DNA of 64,000 nucleotides from Ophioderma brevispina (lineage: Eukaryota > Echinodermata > Ophiuroidea > Amphilepidida > Ophiodermatidae): NCBI GenBank assembly GCA_023653785.1, contig JAMKCH010001611.1, positions 1-64,000 of the forward strand, in the 5' to 3' direction. The notes under the pieces are model-generated. The model was not told the DNA's origin. It was given only the letters and a program-made list of their open reading frames with translations, and ran no database searches. Within the stretch, counting starts at the first letter, position 1; the number at the start of each line of letters is the position of its first letter. This document shows, one piece after another, positions 26,331 through 38,541 of this stretch. Both the position numbers and the translations under genes were made by a program.

Positions 26331-26481
26331 AATGCCATTGTTACGTTGATTACGTAACAAAAAGGATAGAATTAATGGATCATGTGATTGTGTGGTAGAG
26401 CCTGGCCCCACTATTAGAATATTCGTCTTGGTGTCTGACGGTTTCCCGGTGTCATATTTAAGAGCGTCCGGTCGTTTTGGC

Positions 26482-27390
26482 GTCCGTCGGACGCCAAGTT
26501 TTCAATCTGAGATTCTGACGGATACTAAGTTCCATGTTTCATTTTTTTAGGACCCCTGGTTTTAAACTGGAGCATCCCATAGGACTGTTGGTTATAAGTG
26601 TTTTTTTGTCCGCCGGACACTGCGGTTTAAGTGTCAGAGTCCGTCGGACACCAAGGTTTAAATCTGAAGGTCCGACGGATACTTAGTTTTACGTATCATT
26701 GTCCTAGGACTCCTGGTTTAAAATTAGAACGTCCCATAGGACTGTATGTTATAATGTGTGTTTTGTCCGTTGGACATTTAAGTTTAAATCTGAGAGTCCG
26801 ACAGATGCCGAATAATATATTTCATTGTCCTAGGACTCCTGGTTTTAAAATGGAGCGTCACATAGGACTTGTGTGATAAGTTGTTTTGTCCGTCGGACAC
26901 TAAGGTTTAAGTCTGAGAGTCCGGCGGAAACTAAGTTCAATGTTTCATTGTAGGCCTACTAGGACTCCTGGTTTTAAGGGCATAGGACTTCAGGTCACAG
27001 TAATACAGAGTCCTAGGACCTGGGGACGCTCAATTTCGTGATAGCTGTAATGAATCTCAGTGTCCCCCAAAATAGGGTGTCCTAGTCATATACATTAATT
27101 TGTTTCAGATACAGTATAACTTCATCAATATCTTCAGCAATAGTCTGTATAGGACAGCTAATATCAGAGAATGAGTGTCCATAGGGCATCGGGTTCCAGT
27201 GAGTGAGTGTCATACAGACAGTAGGTTACAAAGACCGATGGTCCCACGGACAACGGGTTATAAAGAGCGAGTGTCCGACGGACAGTAGGTTTCAGAGACT
27301 GGGCGTCCGTAGGACAGACAGCAGGTTTCAGAGACTGGGCGTCTTTGAAACCTGCTGTCCTACCGGACAATTTATAGGTAGGACACTCAG
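26482..27390. repeat. 31-32-bp-period array of GTCC...GGAC dyads with a 4-unit higher order
   Basis: Dyads occur at 26482 (GTCCGTCGGAC), ~26512, ~26543, ~26574, 26608, 26639, 26670 (GTCCGACGGAT), 26701 (GTCCTAGGAC), 26731 (GTCCCATAGGAC), 26765, 26796, 26827, 26857, 26888, 26919 and ~26953. Spacing is 30-34 bp. The four dyad variants repeat in order, giving a ~124-126-bp higher-order unit; between 26608 and 26639 one extra 31-bp subunit is present. After a less regular gap, the same period returns at 27144, 27177, 27209, 27241, 27273 and 27305 with 32-bp spacing. The array is absent from the matching end of copy B (about 46800). It is not a CRISPR array: there are no constant repeats with unique spacers, and the host is eukaryotic. 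Confidence 0.9.
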
Positions 27391-27399
27391 TTTCTTTAC

Positions 27400-27549
27400 A
27401 CCGGTACCCATTTATACTCCTGGGTGAAGAGAGGCAAGCGAGGTAAAGTGCCTTGCCCAAGTTCACAACACATTGTCGAGAGCGGGGCTCGAACCCACAA
27501 CCTTATGCTTATGAGGCGATCGCTGATCCACTGCACCACATGTGCGCCA
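27400..27549 (-). mobile_element. tRNA-derived SINE
   Basis: The minus strand gives a clear tRNA head: A box tgtggtgcagtggatca (27540-27524) and B box ggttgtgggttcgagcccc. The SINE body gtgttgtgaacttgggcaag and cactttacctcgcttgcc follows, ending in aatgggtacc near 27405. It is the best preserved of the SINEs here and abuts the dyad array. Confidence 0.85.
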
Positions 27550-28709
27550 AGTCTGAGTTTTTCAAAATAAACAGTACATTTGAATCCATCTGGTTGAGCT
27601 GAGAGCAACACTTGGAACCAACATCCTTGAAGCCCATGATCGTGTAGCCTTGTTCAAGGCGCTCGACCAAGTTCATTTATTGGTTCATACGTCTGATACA
27701 AATACACATGTGAGGAGTGGAGCATATTCTCCCTCCTTAAACCTAAACAATAGCAATACCATGGCGGGAATTCATTCTATCAGGCACATAATTTGAGGTC
27801 TCCAATTTCCCCTGGCCTATGTTACATTCCTCTATTAGCAAGTTCAATAAGTTCAACTCAGGCAGAGCGCACTGTTCAATCTGTCAGGCTTTTTTCGGCA
27901 TTTACAAGAATTTGATAGGACTTTATGCAGGGAAGTTTAAAAAGCAATTTAATCAAGGCTGTCGCCCTTAGTAACACAACCACTGCACCTGACCACAATG
28001 AATATTTGTGGATTTATACTTAGACTAGTAGACTCCTGGATCCAGTATATACAACAGACCACCAGTGAGTTTACCAATTTATTTGTTTATTTTTAATTTA
28101 TAGACAGAGTCAGTACTGATTTCAAACCTGCAAACACAATGCTCAAAATGATTGAGAATAAATGTCAATAATAAAATACAGTGTGAAAATAAATAGAGAG
28201 TTTGTCAGTTCTTAGCAGACAACTTTGGTCAAGGCTAATGATCGTGAGGTACAGACACCTTGCTTCTTAATTACATTTTAGACAATGGTTTCATCTTTTG
28301 GAATCATTACCTCGGAGGGTGTCAGGAATAACTTCTCTTGTGTTAAAGCCAAACTACCTAAATCATTCATGAAAGAACTCAGCAAATTAGATCTTCTAAC
28401 CATCTGCAGCACTACACAGGATCCGACCGGAGTTCTCACCAACCTGTTGCCAATGTTTGACATCCGCTGCTGATCGTACTTCTTACTATGCTGGGTTCTT
28501 TCCTGAATGGCCATGTCGCTAGCCACATTGGTTGCTTATTTTTTGTTCTTTGTGCAGTCATGCGGTGTACCGTGGCTTTGTTTCATTTTTCGTCCTGGGG
28601 AATTTTTTTGTACATCTTTTTTTTCTTGCATTATTTGTCTCTTTTGTTGTCCTGCTTTGATACATAACAATTTGTCTCGAAAATAATATTTATTAAGTTG
28701 TGTGAAAAC
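27550..28709. other. intergenic stretch, no gene recognised
   Basis: Holds two overlapping 60-80-codon frames on opposite strands at 28278-28526, of which neither resembles a known protein. No transposon end is recognised. Confidence 0.45.
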
Positions 28710-28736
28710 ATATGATTTAATTGAATAGAAATAACG

Positions 28737-28860
28737 AGGCCCGTAGCAGGATTTTTTTAGTGCGGAAGTGGACTTTTACCAAAAAGCATTGTTTCGACCA
28801 AAAAACATTCTTTGAGATTAGGCGGCGAAAACCTCCTTCGCATCCCCTGGCCACGGGCCT
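28737..28860. mobile_element. short MITE with AGGCCCGTAGC termini
   Basis: The left end AGGCCCGTAGCAGG is matched by the right end CCTGGCCACGGGCCT (imperfect inverted repeat). Internal sequence 'gaagtggacttttacca' also appears as 'aagtccacttttacca' in the repeat at 33560-33845, suggesting related families. The copy at 59829-59946 sits at the same place inside the inverted arm X2. Confidence 0.65.
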
Positions 28861-29289
28861 GGTAATACAGCATAGGTCACTCATATTTAACCACTTAAAG
28901 CTACAATAGTTACGAGAGATAAGAACAGCATGATGCGGACTTTCAGCTAAATAAGAAAGTCGGTTCCTGGTCAAAGTATGATCGTATGTATGATTCTATT
29001 GCAACTACCTTATACCGATGGGCTTTCATTATCTAGTTTCCTTATGTATACATTTTAGTGCTAATCGAACAGAGTACTTTTAAAGTGAAACAAGAGATAA
29101 CAGGGGCATTCTTCATCCGATCAGGAGAAACAAGTTTTTCTTGTTTGTAAGTCGTATTTTATCGTTGTTTTATTGATGTTGTTCCAAAAAGTAGAGCAAG
29201 TTTCCGCAAGGCTGTGTTTCAATCTTTTAGGAAGTACTTCAATAAAATCGAAATTGCTGTTTGTGTAAAAGCTAATCTGAGCATTAACA

Positions 29290-29470
29290 GCATTTATCTA
29301 TTAAGGGAACATTGACGGTTGGGCGCCAAGATAAATATTAACCTCCTTCTTGAAACTCCTCTAACCCAAGTTTGAAGCCACAACAGCTGGAAGGGCATTC
29401 CATACACCTGCAGAGAATAGAAGAAATAGTATATGTCATGATGTTGCCCGAAACTTGCTACTCTTTTTGT
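29290..29470 (-). pseudogene. LINE ORF2 C-terminal fragment in X1
   Basis: The minus strand reads AGVWNALPAVVASNLG, a stop, then SFKKEVNIYLGAQPSM. 'VWNALPAG' and 'FK--V--YL' are the standard end of CR1/Jockey-like reverse transcriptases. The X2 copy gives AGLWNALPAGVASNQDWRNF. Stops and frameshifts mark it as dead. Confidence 0.75.
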
Positions 29471-29541
29471 TTGACTTGATGAAGGTCATGAGTGCAATAT
29501 CGTGTGCATAGAGGATGGATGGATTCAGAATCTTGCTGCAT

Positions 29542-30198
29542 ATCGTCGGCCGCGTCACATAGTAATGTATTCGACATTTTGGACTTTTTCAAGAAATTTG
29601 CCATGTACGTTTGTTTTGTACTATTCTAGATATTCCCCAAATTTTAAACTTCAAAGTGGCTTAATTAATAAAATGTTAATTAAATAATTATGACGTATTT
29701 ACAAAACGTTAAATTGTCCGCATCCCATAACGACGTATTTGTCGAAAATCTATACTGCGCAGGCCCATGGCATCGTATCTGCATTTTGAAGTATTCGCCG
29801 CGTCACATAGTGACGTATTTTTGCGACGTATTTTGCAATTCAAAGTGGAATTGGTATTTTGTCGTTTTCACATAGTGACGTATTTGCGCAAACGCGTCAC
29901 ATAACCACATATTTGCGCGTCGTATTTGTTATTTACACGTTGAAATTGCTATTTTGTCGTTATCACATAGTGACGTATTTTAATTAACATCATCTTTTCG
30001 CATATCTAAATAAATTAGAAGCTGATTAGTTGAATATATTTGAAATTTAACTTATTTCGGCGATTTTCCAGTAGGTTTTAATTGAAATATATGTTTTAAT
30101 TAACAGCATGGGGCAAATTAAAATCGCAAAATCTTCAAAGCCGTTTTTCTCGAAATGCGTATTTTGCAAATACGTCAGTATGTGACGCGGCCGACGAT
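29542..30198. mobile_element. 657-bp inverted-repeat element M with subterminal repeats
   Basis: Terminal inverted repeats: CGTCGGCCGCGTCACATA at the left (29544 on) and its near-exact reverse complement ending CGCGGCCGACG at 30196. 25 of the first 28 bases match. ATAT flanks both ends, compatible with a 4-bp target duplication, or 2 bp if the ends include AT. Inside are at least five copies of CACATAGTGACGTATTT or GACGTATTT, including a ~95-bp repeated block ('attttgtcgttttcacatag' and 'attttgtcgttatcacatag'). No transposase frame is present. The paralogous locus near 59115 reads directly from LINE tail to X without it, giving an empty site. Confidence 0.8.
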
Positions 30199-31144
30199 AT
30201 AATAATAATAAAAATACATTTATACGGCGCTCCACAGAGAACACAGCACGTTACAACAAATACTGAAAATACGAAATTAATATAAATCATTACATACAGC
30301 ATAATACCATTAGAATTACTGTTCAATACATTATAAAATTAAGACCACCATTAAGGCCTATCCATGAAGAGGCTCATACGCATAAAGAAGGATTTTGTAT
30401 CTAATACGTTCCTTAACAGGCAACCAGTGAAGAGTGATCAAAAGTTGTGACGAACTCTGATCACGACCGCATCCCTTTTGAGATCCATTTCATTTGCACC
30501 GTATAGTAATGATTTGGCATAGTCAATGCGGAACAAGACCAAAGATCGTAAAGTGATAAACCTACGAATACGCCATAAATTACGAATATGGTAATTTAAA
30601 CTCTTACAGATAGCTCCAATATGATTGGACATACTCAGGGTGGAGTAAAACATAATCCCAAGGTTCTTTACAGACACAGATACAGGAACAGAGGTGTCAC
30701 CCAGATCTAACCGTATTAGAGTCAGATTTGTCAAAACACAGGGCGTGACATGAACAATAAATTGTGTATTTTCTTGATTCATCTCCAGCATTTTTTACAC
30801 ACAGGTGTTTATGTCAGATATACAGCTTGAAAGTTTTTGGAATCTTTTGATTAAACTCATAGAAAAGCTGAGTAGAAAAGCTGGAGAAGGGCTGTCTCAG
30901 TGGAATGGTGAGCTTTGTATGCAGATTCCAATGGCACACCAAGATCATGATCACCAACATGCTGTATTACCTGACGTGATGCGGCCGTCTTAACCAATTT
31001 GGCATTGAATTTGATATTGTCAACTGGCCTATAGCTCTTACGTACATCATGATCAAAAGATATCTTCGTAAATACAAGGATAATGAGAGAATGATTCAAA
31101 GTGTGATGCCCGTCAAAAGAGAAGTGGCGATAGGTAATAGACAT
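30199..31144 (-). pseudogene. CR1/L2-type LINE, palm domain deleted
   Basis: On the minus strand, 31144-30857 encodes reverse-transcriptase fingers: SYRPVDNIKFNAKLV and SAYKAHHSTETALLQLF. 30791-30438 encodes the downstream thumb region: NLGIMFYSTLSMSNHIG and RIDYAKSLLYGANEMDL. Then 30440-30350 gives LITLHWLPVKERIRYKILL. The segment that should lie between the first two, including the catalytic aspartates (the YADD region), is missing. The 3' part ends in a tail with gtggagcgccgtataaatg and (ATT)n at 30199. Such proteins act in target-primed reverse transcription. The deletion, truncated 5' end and frameshift near 30440 make it non-functional. The same 3' tail occurs at 58988-59115. Confidence 0.85.
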
Positions 31145-33559
31145 TTCAATGTATACCGAAACCCCTAGCCTTTCGTAATGGCAAGGAATAAGTGAATGGA
31201 TTTCTTATCTAACAGAACAGGGGCTGTGCTTTACAAACCTCTATATATGTCCCTAGGGGAAAATGGCTTCCAACCTGACGATAACCGCAAAAAAGAGGTA
31301 GCGTAATGTGTCTTGTTAGATCTAAGGGTAATTTCCCCTGAACACAAGGCAGGGGTCTACTCCGTGACTTTTGAAAAAAGTGGCAAAAAAGGACAGAGAT
31401 TTAAGGGATATACGTAATTTCAAATTTTTGGAGTTTTACTGCACCTTTAATAAAAGGTATTGTGTCTACTGAGTAACAACGACGTCATTTAGCTATCGCA
31501 GGGGATGATGGTTAATGTTTGTTTTGATTTTGTGATTCAGAGAACGCCCACTTGTTCCACACCAAAACAGAACAGCGAAAACATTATCTTCTCGTTCATT
31601 ACAGCGGACTATAGCAGTTTCACCATTTTTTACTCAAAATTCTCAGTAGATCATTATGTAGGTAATCTGTCGGTCTGTCTGAATATTTCCAAGGGTGAGT
31701 TTTTTTAATGCATAATATTTCCGAAACAAACCTACACCATTTTTGATATGAATCACTATGGTCGTTCTATTTACTGCAACGGGACTGCATGGTTTATATT
31801 TCCTTTACGGTGTCGCAAGTAGTACGTTGCTTCAGTCGTAGTCATATCGCTTTGTACTTGTGAAGAGTGATCGGGTGTCTGGCTTAATATAGTGTTTTGT
31901 ATTTTACTCGAAGAAATTCCCGTCACGAAACTCAAGCGCGGCTTTCTTTTGTATTGCACTGCACTTACCTTTTAAGGCAGTCTGCGGCAAATCTTTGGAA
32001 TCCCATGATAATTGACGTGATAGAAGCAGAATTTTCGCTAATTACACCATCTTTTAACCTGTTCAGCTTATTATCTATAAGTAAATACAAATGGTCAAAC
32101 GGCCTGCCCTTTGTAAGGTTAAAAACGGAATTTATCCTACTAAGTCTTTTAAACTTTTGAGTGCTGACGTTTTTTTAAATGTTTCAAAATGTCGAAATTT
32201 GAAATAATCCATTACCGCAATCTGAAATCAGCATAATAATGATTTAACTGAGTTCCCACCGGACGCTTATCCTTGTTGCTGATTCTTTATGATCGTCAAA
32301 ACTTTAAGTACATTCATAAATATTATGTCCTTACCTTGTGTTATAGGTCCAGTGTGCACAACCTTAATGTATCTACTATGGGGTTTTCTGCTTCATTATA
32401 CCTACATCTGGCGTACAGTTTTCTCGCCCATGTTAACTCTGTTACCATGATCAAATTGTGTCAAACGTGTTTCCTCTGGCTAGAACGTCGTATTAATTGT
32501 CACTAACATTTACACACATTGCAATTCAACTAAATTGCTGTTTGAATATAACGCTTGTGCTCTGCACTGAGAACACACTAAGGGTAAAACTTTATTACAG
32601 ATTACTCTTCATACAAAATCTTCCATTTTTCTTAGTGTTCATATCCAGTTATATGATTAAATTTTGAAATACATTCCATAGAATGCTGATCAAGGCCCCG
32701 GTACTATCGGTTGACGGCAGATTTCGGGCTGAATAATCTTTACTTAGGTCTATCGCTCTATTGTATTGTTGTCGGCAATGTACCAAACTCAAAATGATTT
32801 TGCATAGTACTTAGTATGGAAGCTCTATTTCATAGCTAACGCAGTTTTACTATGTTGCCTTGTACGTAAAACAATTGTATTGTTATCTACAGATTTTGCT
32901 CTGCGATTTAGTGTCTGGATTAGAGACCTTGAAGCAAATTATATTAGCCTGACTAATCAAAGCTAGAATTGTGAACTTTACTCGTGATTACTGACAATAA
33001 CAGCGGTGTTGATTTGGTGTGAATTTTAAAAAGTGTTTTTTCGTTTCTGACTCCGGTGTGTTGGGGTCAATCTGCGCTTGCCCAATTAGCCCAAGTCAAT
33101 TAACCGGTTTTAAATTCCGATCCCAAATTGGCACGTTCGACATAAATTTGGTTGACTAAAAATGGATGCCAATTCAATAATTTTTGTGTGGGGATATAGA
33201 GCTCTCTCCTTATTGTTCGTGCGTGGCGTGTTAAGTTCAAAAAAAATTCCCCCCCCCACCATGTGCAGATCCACCTTTAAACAGTTCATTGTCATGTCGA
33301 TCAGGCCTGGAAATTCTTTTGGGGACCTGTAGACCTCACAGCACCACCAATGATGTGGTTAAGTTTGTGGTTCTCCCACATCACAGTTTGGTAAGAGTTC
33401 CACACCGATCTTGTGATGGAAGTGCTTTGATCGACAAATGTTCAGTTTTCTGAGTTGGTGAGGTTTGATCGTCAGTTTCGTGGTTTATCGTGTTTCTAGA
33501 CAGAACAGAAATCAGGATGATCATATATTTTACGATAATGAAAAAGTTCACCTAATTCA

Positions 33560-33845
33560 ATATGATTAAACCAAGCCCGTTACCGAGGGGGAGGTGGGAG
33601 GGGTCAAGGTACGGGGTGCTACAGAACCCCCCTCTCAAAGTCCACAAAAAGCGGAAAAAGGGTCCACCTTTTGCTAAATTCTGCACAAAAAGTCCGATAT
33701 TTGAAAAATGTTGTACAGAAAGTCACTTTTAAGTGATGAGATGTTCCGAACATCCAAAAAAGGACCATTTAGGGGGGTAAGTCCACTTTTACCAAACAAT
33801 GTCGACTTTCGAAGTCATGCACCCCGCCCCCACCTATTTTACCTC
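33560..33845. mobile_element. MITE-like repeat, copy B only
   Basis: G-rich start (aagcccgttaccgaggggg) and C-rich end (caccccgcccccacctatt) in opposite sense. Inside are repeated 'aaaaagtcc' / 'gtccactttt' motifs also seen in the 28737 MITE family. Copy A lacks it. Exact termini and any target duplication are not clear. Confidence 0.5.
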
Positions 33846-34019
33846 AGGGATATGCAAACTTTGGAAATGTCAATTGTACCTACACTCAATAATTTCTACT
33901 AAAATTATGTGACCATTATGCGACGTAAAATCCCATCATTTGAGAAACCAGACAATAGTCTATAAAAATCAAGAACGGTTAATATCGAGTAAAAACCAAT
34001 TTTCTTGAAAGAGCCACGC

Positions 34020-34092
34020 ATAGCCCGACCGGAATCGAACCCGTAACATCTTGGCAAAAGCAGGCGGTTTAACAGTTTCAACTCGCCCAACT
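34020..34092 (-). mobile_element. decayed tRNA-like head (SINE), copy B
   Basis: Minus strand B box acgggttcgattccggtcg with an upstream D-arm-like sequence; counterpart of 15983-16062. The acceptor stem does not close, so no tRNA gene is called. Confidence 0.55.
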
Positions 34093-37000
34093 CAAATTTT
34101 CCATAACAATAAGGGATCAATATGATAGACGACAGTAATAGAGGAACTTTCCAAAACCAACCAACAAGAAATGAGTACTTGGAGAGTTTAGAAAACATGA
34201 AAATTCGTTTCTTGACATGATTGTGTATAAGTTTGTAATACTTCATTGATCGTAAAGACGCGTTGAATATTATAGATGATTAATACAGCTTTTACTAAAA
34301 GCCAAGCTGTAGACATAGAATGGGTGTGAAACGTTAGAGTGTAGGACTCAACGTGTGTTTTAGTTGAAGCCATCTATTACCGGTTGCGCTAGTAAAAATA
34401 ATGGTTCACTTCTTATTACTTACTGCCAATATGTAGGCGTACCTCATTCAGCTGTAAGCTCTTGTCAGTTTAAAAAATCCACAGGTTTGGCAAAGTAAGG
34501 AAAAATGTACAGAATAATACACTTCTTGACATAATATTAGAAACATCGTTCTGCCTCGCAAATACCTGTCTCAGAAGGCTCTTAAGCATTAAATCACCTG
34601 ACAGGTACCTTCGCTCATGTTCTGTAATCACATTCTCGAAACAAATTTTCCTCCCTGCAGTTGCGGTGTTTCTTCTCTGCTCAATTGCTGTTACTTCCAT
34701 ATAAAAAAATAACTGTCAACCATCTTAAAATACGAATCAAACTATTTATCCATAAAGTGTGCGTCAACTGTTATGGTATTCGGATTCATCACATCAATGG
34801 AGATATTTTCGTATGGAAAGGCGTGTTTATCAGGGTTAAATTGTGACATATCTCGACGAATTTAGAATTGGAAGGTCGTTAAACAATTTACAACCATTTG
34901 CAAATCGTGTATACGTTGATAAGAACTCTTTCTCAGATATAGTAAGCCGGTTAACTAGGTACACAGGCAAAACCAAACATGAATAAGTGCGTGGCCTTTC
35001 TGGCAAGTGTGACGACATTCTTTGAACACTACAATTACCTTAAAGAGAAGAGTTTGCTTGGGTACTTGCTACAAATCACCTTAGAAGAAAAAAAAATACT
35101 TTTTAATGTTCTCTTTTGAAATGACGGCAATTGTTTGTAACCAGCAAGTGCTTGTTCTTGTAAAAGATTTTATTTTCTACACTAGACACTACACATTTCA
35201 TTTTCATTCGAATTATCTTATCTTATATTACTGGCTCAGATCGATACACACAAACCGAATATACAGGAGATCAAAGAACTCATGAACTCTTTTGAGTTTG
35301 TACTACGTGAGCTTGTGTAATGTATACTTTTCATCTGCTTTTAGTAATGGAAACAACACTTTTGGAATGGGCATCTGAATGTTTAATACTGTATAATGCA
35401 CCTTAAAACCACTTAGTTTGATTGGGTTTTAAGCAAATGTGTACCTTTATTTTTGTTAGCCTACGTGTTATCAAAATAGCAAAGTAAATGGAATGAAATC
35501 AAAATATTGAAAGTCTTCCCATAAGTGCATTCGTGCGCTCCATGAAACAGTAGTGTTTATTTTAAATAGCGCGCGTCTTGCTTTCGAAGGCCTATAAGCT
35601 ACATTATATATTTAAAAGTACCATTCGAGCTCGGTTATAAAGTCATATAAACGCAAAATGGAATCGGTGAAAAAGAAAGAACACTTATCGTTATAAAACA
35701 CTTTTATCACCCTTGCAATTGCATCGAACGTTTGAATACTTTATAATTTAATTGAAATTTACAAAGCTGGTAAATTCAATTTGTGAGTTGTTTTTCTGTG
35801 TATGGTATCAGATCATATATCAATTCGCTAGCGAGAATATTCTTTCACACATCGACATTCACCAAAAGCTTTAATGAGATAACATTGCGATTCATTTGCT
35901 TCTCAGATGCGACTCTGAATTGGTAAACCCACGGGTACAATCGGTTAAGATAATATTCCGCAGGGTATGTATAGGAAATATGTACATTTAGTCCCCATGT
36001 TCTTTTCCCAAATTACCACGTTAGGTCACTGTGTGTCTTAATGGGGAATCGGAGTGAAGCATGTTGGAGAACATGCAAATAAATTCTTTAAGGAGTCTTG
36101 TCTGCCATCGAATTATCCCGTTTTAAGACATATTATACCTTAAAGTAAGCATCGCTTGAATTGTGAGCATTGAAATGATCAATACTACTCTAAAAGCAGC
36201 ATTTATTTTGCTTAAGCAACTGAAATGAAATTAACATCGACTTTAAAGTGTTCTGAACTAAGGCTCTACACAGATTCTGTTGATTTCATTGGACGAATTA
36301 GAGAATAAAGATAAACTTTGTGCTTGTTTAAAGCAGACGTTTTTCTTCGAACTTGTAATTTTTATTCAGTCGGAAACCTTTTAGAAGATTTCGAAGGTTA
36401 GTATACCTCTACAAGCCTTAATAGAACGCATAATATAATTCATAATTAATATGAGTTAAAATACCTATTTCATAATCATAGAGCAAGCGATTATATCTTT
36501 ACTGAAAATTCAATACTTCAATAGGCTGAAAAATAAGGAAATTAGCACCTATATATATATAAAAAAATACACACAAATAAACGCCTACCATTGTTGTAAG
36601 CTCGGGAAATGAAATTTTTCAAATCAAAATATGGTCGCGATTTTTAAAGGACCTGTCATCAATTGGTTTCAGGACGACTATGTACTTCTGTGGTAAAACA
36701 TTAGAGAATCGTCTTCAATGTCTTATGAGCTGTCTTTTTTTCTCTCTCTTAAGTAAAATATCCCGCGGGTACCGCTACTGATGTTCCTATGCTCACAATT
36801 TTAAATACGAACTTAGCTTGAAGGTGAATGTTTCTATATTAAATTCCTCTTACTGCAATAAGAAGGGTACCATCAGCCATTTTAAAATCGATCAGTCTGT
36901 TTTCTTCAAAGAGTGCGCGTCAAGTGACGTGATTTATGAGTCAATTAACATCATAGAAAATTTGATGAGCAAGTGAGTTAAGAGGTAGGTCTACAAACTT

Positions 37001-37959
37001 TTCAAAAGACAAATATTTTGGTTCAAAATAGCATCCGTCGAGAAAAAAAAGTAACAATAACTTTTGTTTAATTTCATGTCCTTAAAATGAAATAAAGGAA
37101 TCGATGATTGAATTAAACCAATCAAGACAAATCCATAATTTGTATAATACTATGTCTGATGAGTTCAAAATATTCAATTCTTTTCCCGATATTCCCTATT
37201 TCTGTCCAAAAAATTGTAGGCACAAGACTGAAAAAATTAAGTAAGATTACAACTGCATATTGATGTATGCATATACAGACATACATACACACATGCATCA
37301 CATACATACATGCATCATTAATGCACGCATCTATACACACACCCATCTATACATAGAGTTTGTGAACATGTTTCAAATATGTTTATTTTGACAAAAATGA
37401 TGCCCTAGTCAGCTGTAAGTAATGATATGAAAATAGCGTTTCAATCCCTAGTGCATATCTGCACTTTAAATTTAGTAGATATTCCTTTGTTAACAGGCGC
37501 TGACCTTGACAGGGCATCGAAAGAAACAAAAATCATGTTTTTATTCATAGTCCGCATTAGTTTAAATATAATTTAAATCTAAGTTCATAGCAATTTACTA
37601 TCTTTATCGCCACATAATGTTTGCACTCATGTCCATATTTGAGTATGTTGACAATCCAGGTGTTACATTACATTTTCTTAATGAATATCGGTCCTTAGAA
37701 GGCTTAATTTTACAGACCAGTAAGCCGTAGACAATGATTACGCGGGCCGTTGCTCTTTCATACAACCTTGCATCACAAATGTTAAGTGTTTCCAATGTTT
37801 GGGCTCGACGAAAATCTTATTGAAAGTAATCCCAAACAATAGCTGGCCGCGCAGCCAATGACAGTTCAAATCTAGTCAAAACCCACGCATGACCTCAAAG
37901 AAAGAACATATTTCTAGAAAATATTCTTCTTATTGTGTCCAAACAAAGTGTTCTCACTA

Positions 37960-38541
37960 TGAATAGCCAGAGACAGTGCAACGTCTGGGCTGCCCTTTTT
38001 TTCTTAAATTCGGCAAAGTCTTTTCTGGGCATGATTGCCACATGGGCATACCAACCAATGTTCCATTTTCTTTGGTGCTGTCCACAACCACAAGTAGTGT
38101 CCTGATCTCCTTCCAGGTAGCCCCCATTTTTGCAGGGAAACCTTATCCCACGAGGAGTCAGCTCAGGTGGAATAGCAATAGGTTTAATTGGTTGATACAA
38201 CAGTCTTCTTTTTCCCAAAGGGATTCTCTTAAACTCCGGTAGAACAATTGAGGCACTTTCCTGCTAGAATGTATGTATTCTCCGTTGGAGCTGTGACGAA
38301 GACATCCTGTGATAGCCGTTAGGCGGAGGCATTTAACGCTGGGACAAAGCTTTCCTTGCAAGGTGTTTATCTTCTTTCCCATACAGTAGGAGCAGGCATA
38401 CTCTGCACATGAGTAGCACAGGCCATTGGCAGATCGTACGGGTACGTGGCGGTGCACCAACCTTGTGTTGTTTGGAGTGTTTGTGAAGGAAAAAATATGA
38501 AACACTAAATGAATCAATATTGAAAAACCAAAACAAAACAT
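37960..38541 (-). pseudogene. LINE ORF2 C-terminus, copy B
   Basis: The minus-strand frame 38541-38158 includes CYSCAEYACSYCMGKKINT and ITGCLRHSSNGEYIHSS, the region before the zinc-knuckle-like end in Jockey/RTE-like LINEs. The 38218-37895 frame continues with TTCGCGQ and related sequence, and a CTRLW-like end is out of frame. It matches copy A (21954-22410) with many indels. Both copies are dead, so the LINE was already inserted before the duplication or allelic split. Confidence 0.75.

Larger units (their letters stand above)
12727..26450 (+). repeat. segmental duplication, copy A (~13.7 kb)
   Basis: Collinear, in direct orientation, with 31179-46800. Anchors (A/B): 12727/31179, 13120/31750, 14729/33301, 16760/34754, 17380/35231, 18003/35824, 18600/36360, 20410/36440, 21090/37160, 22080/38095, 24440/42370, 25590/45930, 26200/46510. 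Between anchors the copies differ by frequent 1-5 base indels and some substitutions. Copy-A-only pieces are a LINE tail (about 14985-15520), a 150-bp repeat (16925-17078) and a 1.7-kb block with element P2 (18690-20405). A also holds a segment at 23410-24280 that does not align to B. Outside the listed sub-features I see no gene. All frames are short and most are broken in the other copy, which argues against selection for coding. Confidence 0.9.
28710..29541. repeat. inverted repeat arm X1 (pairs with 59117-59962)
   Basis: The reverse complement of this block is found 30 kb away with the same order: MITE, gaccaggaacc-type motif, cctgatcggatgaagaatgcc, the LINE C-terminus and a ggatggatg end. 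The similarity stops at 29541, exactly where the inverted-repeat element M begins. Confidence 0.85.

Noticed and set aside
26482..27390. CRISPR array
   Set aside because: Spacing is regular but there are no unique spacers between constant repeats; all subunits are related and the host is eukaryotic.
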